Source of the DNA: Pyrocephalus nanus | Lineage: Eukaryota; Chordata; Aves; Passeriformes; Tyrannidae | Reading direction: 5' to 3' | Length of the DNA stretch: 64,000 nt | NCBI GenBank assembly: GCA_038380795.1 | Contig: CM076261.1 | Location: 33,133,866 to 33,197,865 of the forward strand | In this document: positions 1-12,048 of the stretch, piece by piece | Numbering within the stretch: position 1 is the first letter of the stretch | Layout of the letters: every line of letters begins with the position of its first letter | Translations under genes and position numbers: made by a program | The notes under the pieces: model-generated | Databases searched by the model: none | What the model was told of the DNA's origin: nothing | The model's input: the letters and a program-made list of their open reading frames with translations, nothing else

Positions 1-892
1 TATAAAAAATCTTCATTGGTAAATGTCCTGGGAGGAAAATGGAAATATCTGGTAGTCTTTTATATTTCCTTAACTTTTAGAAGGAGAGAAGGTATTTTAC
101 TTTTACACATTTTATCAAGTGAATCAAGAGAGCTGTGAAGTAATATGAAAAATTATTTCCAGTTAAGATGCTTATCCAGTAGTTCAAAGTAACTATTATG
201 TGTAGCAGTCCAAACCAAGCTGTCAGCAGAAAGAAGCTTGCAGAGTTTGAGTGGCAAACCTTGGAAAACAGAGGTAGATAAACATCCCATGATCTAAGAA
301 GCTGGACCCCAGTCACAAGATCTATCAAAATACAACCGTATGGATTTAGCTGGCTCCAGCAGAATCAAGAAAGGGCTTTTTGAGATTATGTTATTAAACT
401 ATGTCTAAAACCCCTTAATTCTTTTGATCTTGCTTGAAGAAAAATTAACCTATTTGGAAACTATAGTAAAAACTTGGGTAACTTCTTAATTATCATAACC
501 CCTCCTTCCATTAACATGTCCAGCCCCCGAGGCCCTTAAAAATGTGTTTTCTGTCCAATAAAGCATTCCAGTTTTACCCCATACTGGGATCATGTTAGTT
601 TTGTTTTTCAGACAGCCACAATTATGCTTTATGTTTATTAGTTTACTTTAAATCTTCTAATTTGTCTGGCTTAGATCCATTCTTTCAGGTTGGTTATTCA
701 GCAAGTATATGCTTAGTCCAAATAGTAGTAAGTTTGCTGACTTGATCATTGGATTGTATTAAATAGGAGTTAACATTTTGAAATATAACCTAATAATTAC
801 AAATCATCCCTACTTAAAAAAAAACTTAAATATATGTGTATGATAGCAAAGTATATAATAGCAATAAATACCTGATGCATGAAGAGTAAAGA
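1..892. other. Intergenic sequence, possible remnant of an LTR near 400-620
   Basis: No coding exon is recognisable. The stretch from about 400 to 620 has a weak LTR-like look: a TTAAAAA element near 536, a canonical AATAAA at 557-562 and a following T-rich stretch. The spacing between the TATA-like element and AATAAA is short for an LTR, and I found no matching flanking target duplication, so this is a suggestion only. The remainder is ordinary AT-rich sequence. Confidence 0.3.
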
Positions 893-1073
893 AGATGGAA
901 CCAGACTTCTTAATTGTGCCAAGAGGCGAAGAGCACCGACAACAGCATGAGAGATATTCAAAACCTGATGTGACAGAGTCCTGATCACCTGGCTGCAGCT
1001 AAATCTACTTAAGGAAGGAAGATGAACTAGAGGATTGTGGGAGGTCCCTTCCAACTTCTGTAATTTTGTAATC
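893..1073 (+). mobile_element. Old CR1 LINE 3'-end fragment
   Basis: The segment follows the order of a CR1 3' terminus: an ATATTCAAAACC-like stretch near 954-965, then a diverged 'ctgg' block, a GAACTAGAGGAT block at 1024-1035, GGGAGGTCCCTTCCAACTTC at 1040-1059, and finally a degenerate octamer tail of the ATTTTGTAAT type. Such tails are the template for the CR1 reverse transcriptase. Only the last ~180 bases of a ~4.5 kb element are left, as usual for 5'-truncated CR1 copies. High divergence implies an old insertion. The overlapping minus-strand open frame is a chance shadow. Confidence 0.75.
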
Positions 1074-4000
1074 CTATTCAATTGAGTGTAGTTAGCTGAA
1101 AGATAAATTTGTCAAACATTATGAATAACAATTTCATAAAATGCCCCAAACATTCTAAACAATTTTTTTTAATGCGTACATTGCCATCACCATTTTAGCA
1201 ATCTACGTAGGAACCTGATTTGTATGTGTGACAAATTATTAGTCTGGAGAAGCTGAATTTAAGTAGCTAAGACTAAAGCAGAGTTTGAGACTCATTACTA
1301 ATCTACATAATTCTTGAACCAAGAGATAATTGGATTATATTACTGTATTAATAGTCTTGAAGAAAATACTTCTGATTCCTATTAAAGGATATTAAACTGA
1401 CAGCAGTAAAACCTGGGTTTATTGCAATGTTATCTGTTATGATTTCTTTAAATACAAAAGAAAACTGAAGTTGCTGCTGAAGTCTGGTAGTTTCTGACTT
1501 CCAATATAATGAATACTAGAGGGACATGAATGCATAGTTTCACAGTCAGTCTTTCATTTTTCTGAGAAACAAAAGAATGAGGAGTTCTGCCCTATTAGGA
1601 GTAGCAGAAAAATTTAACTTTATGCTATTCTTGTCAAAGAGCAAATCCTCTCCATGCTCATCAGGAGAGCTGCCCTATTCATTAAGAAAACTGCATGAAG
1701 TTTTTTTAGAATTGCCAGTTGAATGCGAGACCCTTAAAGGAACCTGACTACTTCCCTCCATCTTTTGAACTAGCAAGATCTTTACTTCTTTAGTTCTTAA
1801 CAATCTCCAATGCAGAGAACACTACGCAGCAGAAACAAATGCATTGGAATAGCAAAAACATATGAAAGTTCAAGTCAAGTAAATAGTGACAATAAAAACT
1901 TACTTGAAATGATCTGAGTTCTTAAAAATTGCTGCTGCACCACAAAAATCTATCTGCTAGGGAAGACCAGCACATACAGTGTTATGAAGATTCTGAGCAC
2001 ACAGTCTCTCCACCATACGTATTTCTTTCCACATATTAGATATACAGGAGCTAATTGGGCACTTGACAATTTTGCCTCAGAAATTTCAGGAAGTAAAATT
2101 ATTACAGGAGGTTCAGACACCAAAGTCCATGGACATCAGGAACAAGAATAAGAGCACTTACTGTCACCTGGCTATTCACATACTGATGTTTTAGAAAAGC
2201 ACAGCTCCTGGAAAGAATCCAATTTCTCTGAGCTAAGTTAAGTGCCAGATGCTGTTGAGCTAATAACTCTCCACCTCCTTTCCCAACCAGCACCAAAATA
2301 AAGGATCAGCGTTCAGGAATGGCAGTCCCCTCATTCAGCTGTACAGTGGCAGTAGTGCTGGTCAGGAAGGAGGCAGAAAAATAGTTGAGAGTGGTGAACA
2401 TTCCCTTTTAGAAGCAGCCTGTATTTTTCTTGGCTTAAATTTAAACTTTGAAACTAACTGAAGAAAATTTATTTTTAGGCAGATAAAAGTTATTCAAAAT
2501 TCTGTTCTATCTCGGATGTCATTACTGATTGTTCATTGCTACTGTTTTTACACTTGTCTGGTAAATGTCAGCATGGGAAACCTTAAAAGTTTTGCAGAAG
2601 TTTGTCAAAGAATGATCAGGGAACAGAATTAAAATAAATTTTAGGCTTATGCTCTTCATTGTTCCCAGTTGGTCAGTGAGAAACATGCATTTCAGAAAGA
2701 TTCAAAGTGATTTTAGAAGTAACCTTTGCAGGACATACATGATACATTTGCAGTTCCCCAGTAGATACATTGATTTCATAAAATTGTCATGACTGTATAA
2801 CCAACAAAAAAAAAAAAAATAGATTTCTTGCAAGTAACTTGCTAGTATTTTTGCTATTTTTTAATTGCAGTAATAATTCGATTCAACATTCAATATTGAC
2901 CACTACAAGCTTTCAGAAATTAAAAGACAAATCACAAGCTTTTTTTAAAAATATTAGATTTGAAACAAAGATACCTTTCTCTTGAACTGTGCTTTGTTTT
3001 TTTTCTTAACTAGTATTAGTTCATACTTTCAGGCAGCCAGAAACTGAGACCTTTTATCTTAAATACAAGTGAGATGAGCCTAGGATCTGAAATTTTTAAA
3101 ATGTCATAGGAGTGGTTCATGTATATTCCTGAAATTTCAGAACTGCAGTACCAAGATGTGTGTTTACCTTGCAATGAACAGCAGAAATATCCAAACAAGC
3201 AAAAATTGGCCTAAAGTTTTATGTAGCACCTTGGGATGACGAAAACCAAAACAAGCATACATATGTAACTTCAGAATGAAAGCAAATGCTTTAAAATTAA
3301 CTGGATAAAAATATTGCCATTACTATAGAAGTTTTTATCAAGTTCACTGACATCCTGCAGATGGCACAGAGCAGGGCAAAAAATAACTTTCTTTCCCATG
3401 CAAACCAAGACCTAGTAAAATTTATCCACCATTCCATATTAATTGCATATTTGTGAGACAACCATGAAATTCTATGAAAGTTAAATGGCTGATAATCTTG
3501 TTTCTAAATAATAAATATGAATTTATGATTAACTAATATATCATTCAATCTGAAATGCAGCAAAGAAAATTTTTTGAAGCTGTATATTGCACACTTTGTA
3601 AAACTGGTGCACTCTCACAAGATTTTAAGGTTTGGTTTTTGATTTTGTTGTTGGTTTTTTGTGTATGTGTGTGTGTGTGTTTTTTGTTGTTTTTTGTTTT
3701 TTGGTTTTTCTTTATTGCAATGTGAAGAAAAAAATGCCAGTTAAACACAAATGATGTAGCAAACAAATGTTATAAAATTACTTTCTGACAATGGAAACGG
3801 AATTATATGCTGCATGGTACATAACCAGAATCACAAAGAGAATCACCAGCTTTACATGGTTGGAACAAGGAATACTCGTAATAACGAAAGTCATTTTTAT
3901 ATCCTCTTAACTTCTTTACATTTATGTACAACAACAGATTTTAAAATATTTGACATTATGGTGTTCAAATGCCTGCTAGTATATATTTGATAAAGAAAAA

Positions 4001-7000
4001 CATATATAAAAAAGTGTTTTATTCATTGCAGAGAGATGCATTTTTCTTCACTTATAATTTGCCATATTTTACTGAGAGTAATTGTGCACAATTTAAGTAA
4101 TGAAATTGGGAATGCAAGTTCTGTTTAGGATGTATTTTACCTTAAAAAGAACACTTGATGCTTTGTCTTTAATAACTGTTTCAGGAAAAGTTTACAAATT
4201 GTATTCTTCTGTAATACTGACAATATAAACTAAATCAATAAATTCTGTAAATTAAAAAACAAGACAGAAAAGAAAATGTACAGCACAGTGAGAAAGTCTG
4301 CTGTCGACACTAAGTTACTCACATAACTGGGACAACTATTTACTGCAGAGAAGTGCAGAAAAACTCTGTAAAACCACTGTGATTATAAATAAAACATCAT
4401 CCAAAAGTGAATGAGGATAACCCAGCTTTACAAATAAAATAGTGGATCCTCAGTTATTCATTACAAATTTTAAACCAAGTTCATAAGTTTTTCATAGAAA
4501 ACTTTTCAGGAAAAGGTTAGCTTTCTTTTTAACAGTAATCCACCAAGCTACTCAAATATTAAAAAATAAGAAGATGATTTAGAGGAAAAAAAAAAAAGAA
4601 GCTAGGTTTTGTAAGACTATGGTATTCAGTTCTGGTCCTCTTAAAATAGTCATAGAATGTAGTAGAATAAGACAGCAAAATGAAAAAGATATTCAAAGTT
4701 ATATAAAACTTTACACAGAAAGAACAATCCTATGGAGAAAAGTCAAATGAGTTAAGAAAGATATATCACACTATGTAATAATGCAAGGTGTGTAGAGGAT
4801 ATATAATGACTGATTATTAATGGACTTCCAAGAATGAGAGATTATGAAATGAGACTTGTAGGAACCAGATTTCAAACAAATGTAAGTAGATGTTACATGC
4901 AGTTGGACTAGAGCAAAATGTAAAAAAAAAATTGCCATGGATACATAAAAATCACCTGTATTCCAAAGAGATAAAGGACACATCATAGAAGAGAGATCCA
5001 CTGATGGTTACAAAGTGCATAGATATCATATCTGATGTCTGAGAACATTTTAAGACTGAGAAAATATTAGAAAAATTTTCATATAGGCCTGACCTATTTA
5101 TAAATTTCTTTCCTAAACATTTGTTTATGGGCAATTCTGAGCACAGGATATTGAGCTCTTTGAACTTTGTGGTGTTGACAGAAGTATAAATTAGAAGAAA
5201 CAATTTTTTTTTAATGCTAAAGTAGTAGCACTTAATGAACTCTAAACGTACTTACAATTATTACTATTTTTGGCAATATACCAAAAGCAAGCTTTTGGAA
5301 AAAATACCATTCTGCTTTGGGTCTATCTAGTGCTGAAAATCCCTTCCCCCTTTCATTCGGTCCTCTTCAGTAATTATTAATACCTTCCTTAAAGTGTTTG
5401 AGTAGAAAACATGAGATACAAAAATGTAAGATAAGAATAAGAAATTTCAGGAAAGTGTGTATCTGCTGTAAAACATATTAAATTGCATTTAATTTGTATT
5501 GCATTGCATTTTTTCACTTGAAATGATGATACTTCATGAAAAAGTCAAATATTTCATAATCACAGTTTTAAATTCAAGGTTTTTTTCTTTCTATAAAATA
5601 CCAATACTATGCACCATATATACTGTTGAGTATACAGTTTTAACATGCAACTGATTTGACTTGTTCAAGGAACAATTACTGATAAAAGACTATCTCAGAA
5701 ACAGTTACTATCAAGCACATAGCACTGTTCATTTATTACATTTTTCAACAAATAACATTCTACCACTTGTAGAGATGCTACACACACCACAAGGGTCTTG
5801 AAAACATATGGTCTCCTTCACTAGAAAAATTTAAAAACTATCTAAGATAATGGTAATATATTTAAAAGTCCCAAACCAACTTTACAAAAACACACATCCC
5901 TTAATAACTATGGTAACTTTAAACATCTCAGTATCGACACAGGAGATTTTAATTTCATTAATATAATTAATTATACATTAGAATCTATCCAGTGAAATTG
6001 AAGTATACACCTCCATGAGTTATTCTATCGTGTTCTCTTCTATCAGCTACAAACTCTCCCCCAATAACTTTTCCCAAACAAGACAGGTGTCCATGCATCC
6101 CATAACTGAAAAACAAACAGGACTAAATCTTTTCATAGGATTGGCTGATGAGTCAGAGTTCAGAAACTGCAGCTAAAACTGCCTCATTTTTAAGTCTACC
6201 TCTTGTATATGATACATGTTGCACATTAGGGAGGCAAATTGACTTGACTTTAATTCTAAGGAACTGAAATGTTAAGTATAAAAGATGAAAGGTTTCATAG
6301 CCTGGGCTTTGAAATTCTGTCATATGGAAAGAAAAGTGTTATGGTACAAACTGAGGCTTTGATCTATGCACAACATATGATAAAGGACAGAAATAAATAC
6401 ATTAATTCAGATTTATATAATAATTACTTCTGATTTGTTTTATATTTTCCTCTGTTTTCTGTTAGTTACACACACTAAATTACAAAATTATAATTGAAAA
6501 AAAGTATATATTCTGAAAAGAAAGCATATAAAAACTGATAGAATTTTAGGTTTTCTTATTCTAAAACTATTAAGCGAAGTTAGAATTTGTGTACCAAGTT
6601 TGTATTTTCTTCTGACATAAAAGATTTTGTGCATTTGAAATACACAAAAGGAATAATTTATCTTTGCAAGAATGATGTGGCAGCTCTAGCCAGAGTAGTT
6701 TCAATTTGAGAACCAACCCCTACTTTGTCCTATTTATGTGTTCTACTTAAAAATCTGGTTTAGGGTACAGCAGAAGTGTTTTGAGAATGCCTGTCAAACA
6801 ACAAAAAATAAGATAATATAATGTATAATTAGAATATTAATATTCAAATTAGAACATGGAATTAATATCTGTGTTACAGAGGCAGAGACAATGACATATC
6901 TACAAATATTATTTCAGTTTGTGATATGGGAAAATTATTTTCTTCATATCTGTTTGAAAATCATACCCACTTTTCTACCATTTGCAGAGACTTACAGAAG

Positions 7001-7302
7001 TTGTTCCCCAGAGCCACATTTTCAGTGCAACGGTGGCTGTGCCATTCTGTTACTCTCACCAAGATATATGCAGGTGGTCCATTTGATCCACCAATCATTT
7101 CTATCTGTCAGGCAAAGGATACAGCTTTACTCTGAGACTGAGACGGTTGTACTTCGCAGGATTCCTTCCCCTTCTCCTGGTATACATCTACACACACACA
7201 CTCTCCCCATCTGCCTCAGCACAGCAGTAAGAGAGTTTCTAGGAGCATATAATGCCAGTTTATTGATAATATTTTACCTGGTCTTCATATCTTTTAGCCT
7301 GA
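1074..7302. other. Unannotated AT-rich intergenic stretch
   Basis: More than 6 kb without a recognisable gene or dated repeat. All open frames on both strands are under about 225 codons and show no domain, signal peptide or family resemblance I can name. The longest, starting at 6891 on the plus strand, runs into the minus-strand LTR candidate at 7303 and is not a credible gene. A GT-rich low-complexity tract lies at 3629-3713. A-runs occur near 2803 and 4588. Confidence 0.7.
3629..3713. repeat. GT-rich low-complexity tract with a short (TG)n core
   Basis: The stretch is built from T-runs broken by GG and G (TTTGGTTTTT, TTGTTGTTGG), with a run of TG dinucleotides around 3665-3680. It is one of several A/C-rich or, read here, G/T-rich tracts of the same style in this window. 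No coding role is likely. Confidence 0.85.
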
Positions 7303-7364
7303 TGCCCCAAAAGGCAGATAAAAACTGCTTAGAGACAGAGTTTTATGCCTTTAAACAGCAGGTG

Positions 7365-7370
7365 TTTATT
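7365..7370 (-). promoter_or_regulatory. Polyadenylation signal AATAAA of the minus-strand LTR
   Basis: On the minus strand this hexamer reads AATAAA and is followed by CACCTGCTG. It lies about 75 bases downstream of a TATA-like element, as in the R region of compact LTRs. The assignment depends on the LTR call. Confidence 0.5.
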
Positions 7371-7443
7371 AAGCGATGCCAGAGAACTCCCTGGCTCGGG
7401 CCAGACAAAAGGAGTTCTGAAGTGGTCAGGCGAGAATGGATAA

Positions 7444-7450
7444 TTTATAC
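7444..7450 (-). promoter_or_regulatory. TATA-like element of the minus-strand LTR
   Basis: On the minus strand the bases read GTATAAA, followed within about 30 bases by the expected start of an R region. It is the best core promoter candidate in this part of the window, but activity cannot be judged from sequence. Confidence 0.4.
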
Positions 7451-7820
7451 AGTCTTTGATTATAATTACGACATATTCACATACATATTCATATTAGATT
7501 ACAATATTCATAGCAGGCAGAGTCAGGGGCAGGTTTTGAGGCATGGTCTTCATTTTGGGGAATGATCTGGGGGTACATCCAATCTTACTTCATCAGAGGG
7601 TCTCAAATTTACTCCTCTTCATCAGTGACTCTGGGTGAACTTCTGAACTTTCCATTGTTTCGTGTTCTATTCGCTGAGGCTTGAAGAAAGCCTTGGCTTC
7701 AGGCCTATTTTACCTATTCAAATGTCTACCTTTGTTCATTTGGCTATAATCTATTACCTCTGAGCTCTCTGTACAATGTTCCTTGTGAGTTTAGGTCTGC
7801 TGAATTTGTACAGAACAAAA

Positions 7821-10189
7821 TTTCCTTTGAGTAAGGTAGAAAATGGGGGGAAGAAAAGCGGGTCTTTGCAGTAAGATGCTTCGATTAACCCTTCTAAAGC
7901 CTTGTTTCACTTCATCCCATGAGTCAGTGCATGTGAAACTGTCCCAGAAAGAATGGAAATCAAAGGTCTGAATCACACAGTTCAGGATCGTTAAGATAAA
8001 ACAGATGCCTGTTTGCATCTATCTTTTGTCCACTGTGTGTCCAAGCATTATATAGCACAAGCCATTTCCAGATAGTTATTGGCATAAATTTTTCTATTCA
8101 GGTTTTCATTAGCAGAAGATAATGACTGAATAACATTGGTTTGACTCTTCCTCTGTCTTAATGGATATGTTACGACATTAAAGATTTTCATTATATCATT
8201 TTCCAAATAGGCATTTTTTGAACTTAAAATCTTTTCCATAAATAAGATCTGTATAATACTATTATTTTTAGTTCCCAAAAAACACCCTACACTTAGTCCA
8301 TTTTTTTACAGAGAAATTAGAATGCATTGTAGCAATCAGATGATATAAAATTAATCTCAAATTTAGAAATAGTTTTGTATTTGTAATATTTAAAGCTGTT
8401 CTGTGCAAAGCAAATCTTTCCTTTTCATTTGTTAATATTGCATTGAATTAGATGTGAGCATTTTATTGCTGCTCCCCTCTTTCTTTCTCATGTCAATCTT
8501 TCCAAAAAAGTCTGAAATGTAACAAAGGATTATCATGCAGAGGTTTTATTAAAGGGGAAATCAGAAAAGTTATACTAGATATTAGTATGTATATTTGTGT
8601 AAAACAACATTGTTTGTCATGGTTTGCATCGGAGTGATAAGCATAAAGTTTACTTTGAAACCAAAGCCATTTACGTAAAAAACTTGCCACAAAGAACATT
8701 TTGCTGATTTTCATAGGCAAATATATTTTTGCTAGATAAACATATTTAGTCTGCAAATCTGAATAGAAATCAAAGCTTTTTTTCTGTCAATTATTTAATA
8801 ATTTTTATTGTTTTAAAATAGAGCAAAATATGGATCCTTGGCAAATATATTTCATACAATTTCAGACAAAGACTAGTTTACCCACTTTTTTATTATTACT
8901 CAAACTCCATCTTTAATACACATCTTTTTCTTCTTCTAAGACTTCTCTCGTTATAACAACCATTTCATACTAAATCAGACATCCAAGGTTTTAATTAATG
9001 TTGAATATTATATAACAAAAATGGTTCAGGAGAAAATGAAGGTTACTTTATAAATTAATAAAGATTAATTTTCTACAAATTTGTGTTCCACATCTCTACA
9101 GTCACCACCCTACCAGATCATCTCCTGCATTCCTCATACCTGGTTTTCTGGCTTCCTTCAGACTCTCCTTTCTCCACTGACCATGAGGAGGCAAGCAGTG
9201 CAAGTGGTGGGGCAAGGCGACTGCTCTGTGTTGGCTAACTAGCTGGCTGATTAAATAGGTGACAGACTGATCTGGCATCAGATTGACCAAAAATGATAAG
9301 TTATGTTCCTGCTGCACACCCTCACTCATCTGGTCTCATGACAGAACTACAGTAATCATTTATCAGCATAAGAATTCCCTGACTTCAGGCATCTAAATAG
9401 TCCAAAGGGCTTCACTATATTTGTCTGTCACATTGGCTTTTTGGGTTAATTCTGAAAGGTACAGGTGCCGGTTGAACAGTCTGAAAATCAATACTGCTGC
9501 AATACCATAAGTATTTTTTGAATATTTAGGTAAAATGGAACTCAACTATACAAAACAAAACAAAAATGACAAAATATATCCATGAATCGTAATTTTAACA
9601 GAATGGTAAATTGGTATCAGTAATTTTTGTTAAGTATATGAATCATTGCATATATGAAAAAAAAACCAAACCATTTATTGTGAGGTAAATACATACAGGC
9701 AGACATCTGAAACATTCACATATCATTTTTAGTATCTGATATACAAGCAATCTGTATGAATTAAGATTATAAAGAAACACTGAAAACCTAAACATGCTTA
9801 GTTTAGACACAGTAATTTATCTATATTTGCAGAGTAAATGACTGAATAATTTTAAGTAACGGGACTCATTCATGTTAATGGACACTAAATCAGATGCCAA
9901 TTATGATATTTTAAATGCCAGCATTATTAACCTTGTTAATTCCTTCATTGTTAAAGGAAGGGTAAAAGAAATTATGTATCATATTAAAAAGAATAACATG
10001 GGCAACTCCTGCAGACTGCTCCTTAGGGACAGCTTTTATAGCAGATAATAGAGAAGAAGAAGGGACAGCATTTTAGTCACACTAATGCTTAATTTTCAAA
10101 CAGTAATAAAATATTACTACTGGATTGAATATTAAAATAAATTTGTATCCAAAATTGTCTTCTAGCTAATTAGAAATCTTACCCATTGA
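7821..10189. other. Unannotated intergenic stretch
   Basis: No gene, RNA or clear repeat seen. A locally less AT-rich island at about 9100-9350 contains a 75-codon minus-strand frame with no recognisable domain. The rest is AT-rich with short A-runs. Confidence 0.65.
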
Positions 10190-11709
10190 TCTGTCTATTA
10201 GGGGGAAAAGCCAACTCATTCAAGAAAAATTCTGTTTGTCCCGAAGAGAACAAAGTGCTTCCCACTGTAGGCAAAGGTCAGGTTCATGACCACCTGCAGA
10301 ACCTTAACATACATAAATCTATGCAGCCTGACAAAATGTATCTCAGAGTCCTGAGAAAATTGGCTGATGTAGTTGCCTGGCCACTCTCTAGGATATGTGA
10401 AAAGTCATGGCAGTCGACTGAAGTCCCAGGTAACTGGAAGAGGGGAAACTTTATACCCATCTTTTAAAAGGGTAGAAGGGAAGACCCTGGGAACTACCAG
10501 CTTGTCAGCCTCACCTCTGTGTCTGGGAAGATCATGGAATGGATCCTCTTGGAAGTTATGCTAAGGCATATGGAGAAGAGGAAGGTGATTTGAGAAAACC
10601 ACCGTGGCTTCACTAGGGGCCTTACCAACCTAGTGACCTTCTGTGAGGGGGTGACTATATCTGTAAAGCTTTTAACATGGCCCCCCAACATCATTTTCTC
10701 TCAGTTAGACAGAGATGAGTTTGATGAGTAAACTGTTTGGTGGTGTCCCTCATGGGTCTGTATTGGGACCAGTGATATTTAATATCTTCATTAATGACAT
10801 AGGTGAATGGGTTGAGTGCACCTTCAGCTAATTTGCAGATGACACCAAGTGGAATAGTGCATTTGACACACTTGAAGGACAGGATGCCATCCAGAAGGAC
10901 CTGGATGAGCTTGAGAAGTGTCAGTCTTATGTGGTTTGATAAGACCAAGTGCATGATGCTGCACATGGGTCAGAATAACCCCTGGTATAAATACAGGCTG
11001 GGGGATCAACAGATCAAGAGCAGCTCTGCTCAGAAGGACTTCGTGGTGAAGCTGGGTGAGAGCCTGGACACAGGCTAACAATGTGCACTCACAGCCCAGA
11101 AAGCCAGACGTATCCTGGGCTGCATCAAAAGAATAGAGGCCCGCAGGATGTGGGAAGTGATTCTGCCCATCTACATTGCTCGTATGACACCCCATCTGGA
11201 GTAATGCATCCAGCTCTGGGGTGCCCAGCAGAGGAAGGACATTGACCTGTTGGAGCGAGTCCAGAGGAAGGCCACAAAGTTGATTAGAGGGATGGTGCAT
11301 CTCTCCTATGAGGAAAACTGAGAGTTGGGATTGCTCAGGCTGGAAAAGAGAAGGCTGAAGGGTTATCAAATTGTGGTCTTCAAGTACCTGAAGGAAGCCT
11401 ACAAGAAGTCTGGAGAGGGACTTTTGACAAGGGCATCTAGTGACAGGATAAGGGGAAATAGTTTCAAACAAAAGGAGGGTAGGTTTAGATTAGATATTAG
11501 GAAAAAATTCTTTACTGTAAGGGTGGTAAGGCCCTGGAACAGGTTGCCTAGAGATGTGGATGCCCCATCCCTGGAAGTGTTCAAGGCCAGGTTGAATGGA
11601 GCTCTGTGCAACCTGGACTAGTGAAAAGTGTCCCGGACCATGGCAGAGGAGTTGGAACTAGACAATCTTTAAGGTCTCTTCTAACTCAAGACATTTTATG
11701 ATTCTATGA
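10190..11709 (+). mobile_element. CR1 LINE copy: partial ORF2 (reverse transcriptase) to 3' end
   Basis: This is the longest CR1 copy in the window. Translation in shifting frames gives a CR1 ORF2 path: HKSMQPDKMYLRVLRKLADV near 10312-10371, then a KSWQS..EVPGNWK block and a DPGNY..VSLTS block, the RT palm motif FADD at 10832-10843, a YRLGDQQI block near 10993-11016, and the C-terminal LEKRRLKG...RFRLDIRKKFF..RVVRPWNRLPRDV region to about 11611. The 3' untranslated end has the CR1 pattern of GGAACTAGACAATCTTTAAGG followed by ATTCTATG repeats ending near 11709. The 5' part of the element (ORF1, endonuclease) is missing. In-frame stops, frameshifts and a missing block between about 10650 and 10730 show that it is dead. 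The start is where homology fades, not a proven junction. Confidence 0.93.
10307..11611 (+). pseudogene. Decayed CR1 ORF2 reverse transcriptase remnant
   Basis: Fragments of the reverse transcriptase and C-terminal domain can be followed across at least three frames. An intact stretch of about 98 codons (11325-11621) covers the C-terminal region with RRL, RFRLDIRKKFF and WNRLPR motifs. A TAA stop lies directly before the FADD catalytic box, and the fingers/palm segment between the SLTS block and the SVLGP-like block (about 10620-10760) is rearranged or deleted. In the active family this protein nicks the target and primes reverse transcription from the element's 3' octamers. This copy cannot make it. 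Confidence 0.9.
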
Positions 11710-11777
11710 CTGCATGATTTTGCCTTGAAAAAAACCTGCTATACTTCCATCAATACCATCTCACTATACACATGCAC

Positions 11778-12048
11778 GGAGACACTCTTCTCAGTGGTGC
11801 CCAGTGACAAGAGGCAATGGGCGCAAATGGAAAATCCATCCATAACATCCATCTAAACACAAGTGCTTTGACAGGAGTCAAACACTGAAATGGGTTCCTC
11901 AGAGAGTCTGTGAAGTCTCCTTGGGGATATGCAAATACCAGCTTCATCCTGGGCAACCTGTTCTAAGCAAACCTGTTTGAACAAGGAGGGTTGCCTGAGG
12001 CAGTGTCCTGAGGTGACCTTGAAGCTCAATCATTTTCTGTTGCTGTGA
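11778..12048 (+). mobile_element. Old CR1 3'-end fragment
   Basis: The segment matches the typical final part of a CR1: CTTCTCAGTGGTGCCCAGTG at 11787-11806, AAGAGGCAATGGGCGCAAA near 11810, a diverged TTTAAACACAAG-like block, a CAAACACTGAAATGGGTTCC block (consensus style 'cactggaacaggttgcc'), GTCTGTGAAGTCTCC near 11907, and CCTGGGCAACCTGTTCTA near 11948. The terminal octamers are eroded. It is in the same orientation as the copy ending 70 bases upstream but is clearly older. Confidence 0.8.

Larger units (their letters stand above)
7303..7820 (-). mobile_element. Candidate solo LTR of an endogenous retrovirus, minus strand
   Basis: Read on the minus strand, the signals fall in the order expected of an LTR: a TATA-like GTATAAA (7450 to 7444), then about 75 bases later AATAAA (plus-strand TTTATT, 7365-7370) followed by CACCTGCTG, and a terminus ending in TTTTGGGGCA at 7303. 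That spacing matches a U3-R-U5 arrangement with a short R region. The proposed 3' end is the CA dinucleotide at 7303-7304. The other end is not resolved: I could not find a convincing TG with a matching target duplication, so the right boundary is a guess. No gag, pol or env sequence adjoins it, so it would be a solo LTR. Resemblance to passerine ERV LTRs is from memory of their general style. Confidence 0.55.

Noticed and set aside
6891..7565. 224-codon plus-strand open frame, the longest in the window
   Set aside because: It has no recognisable domain, its composition looks like translated non-coding DNA, and its last part reads antisense through the minus-strand LTR candidate.
10824..11471. 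215-codon minus-strand open frame
   Set aside because: It is the antisense of the CR1 ORF2 copy, and the real homology is on the plus strand.
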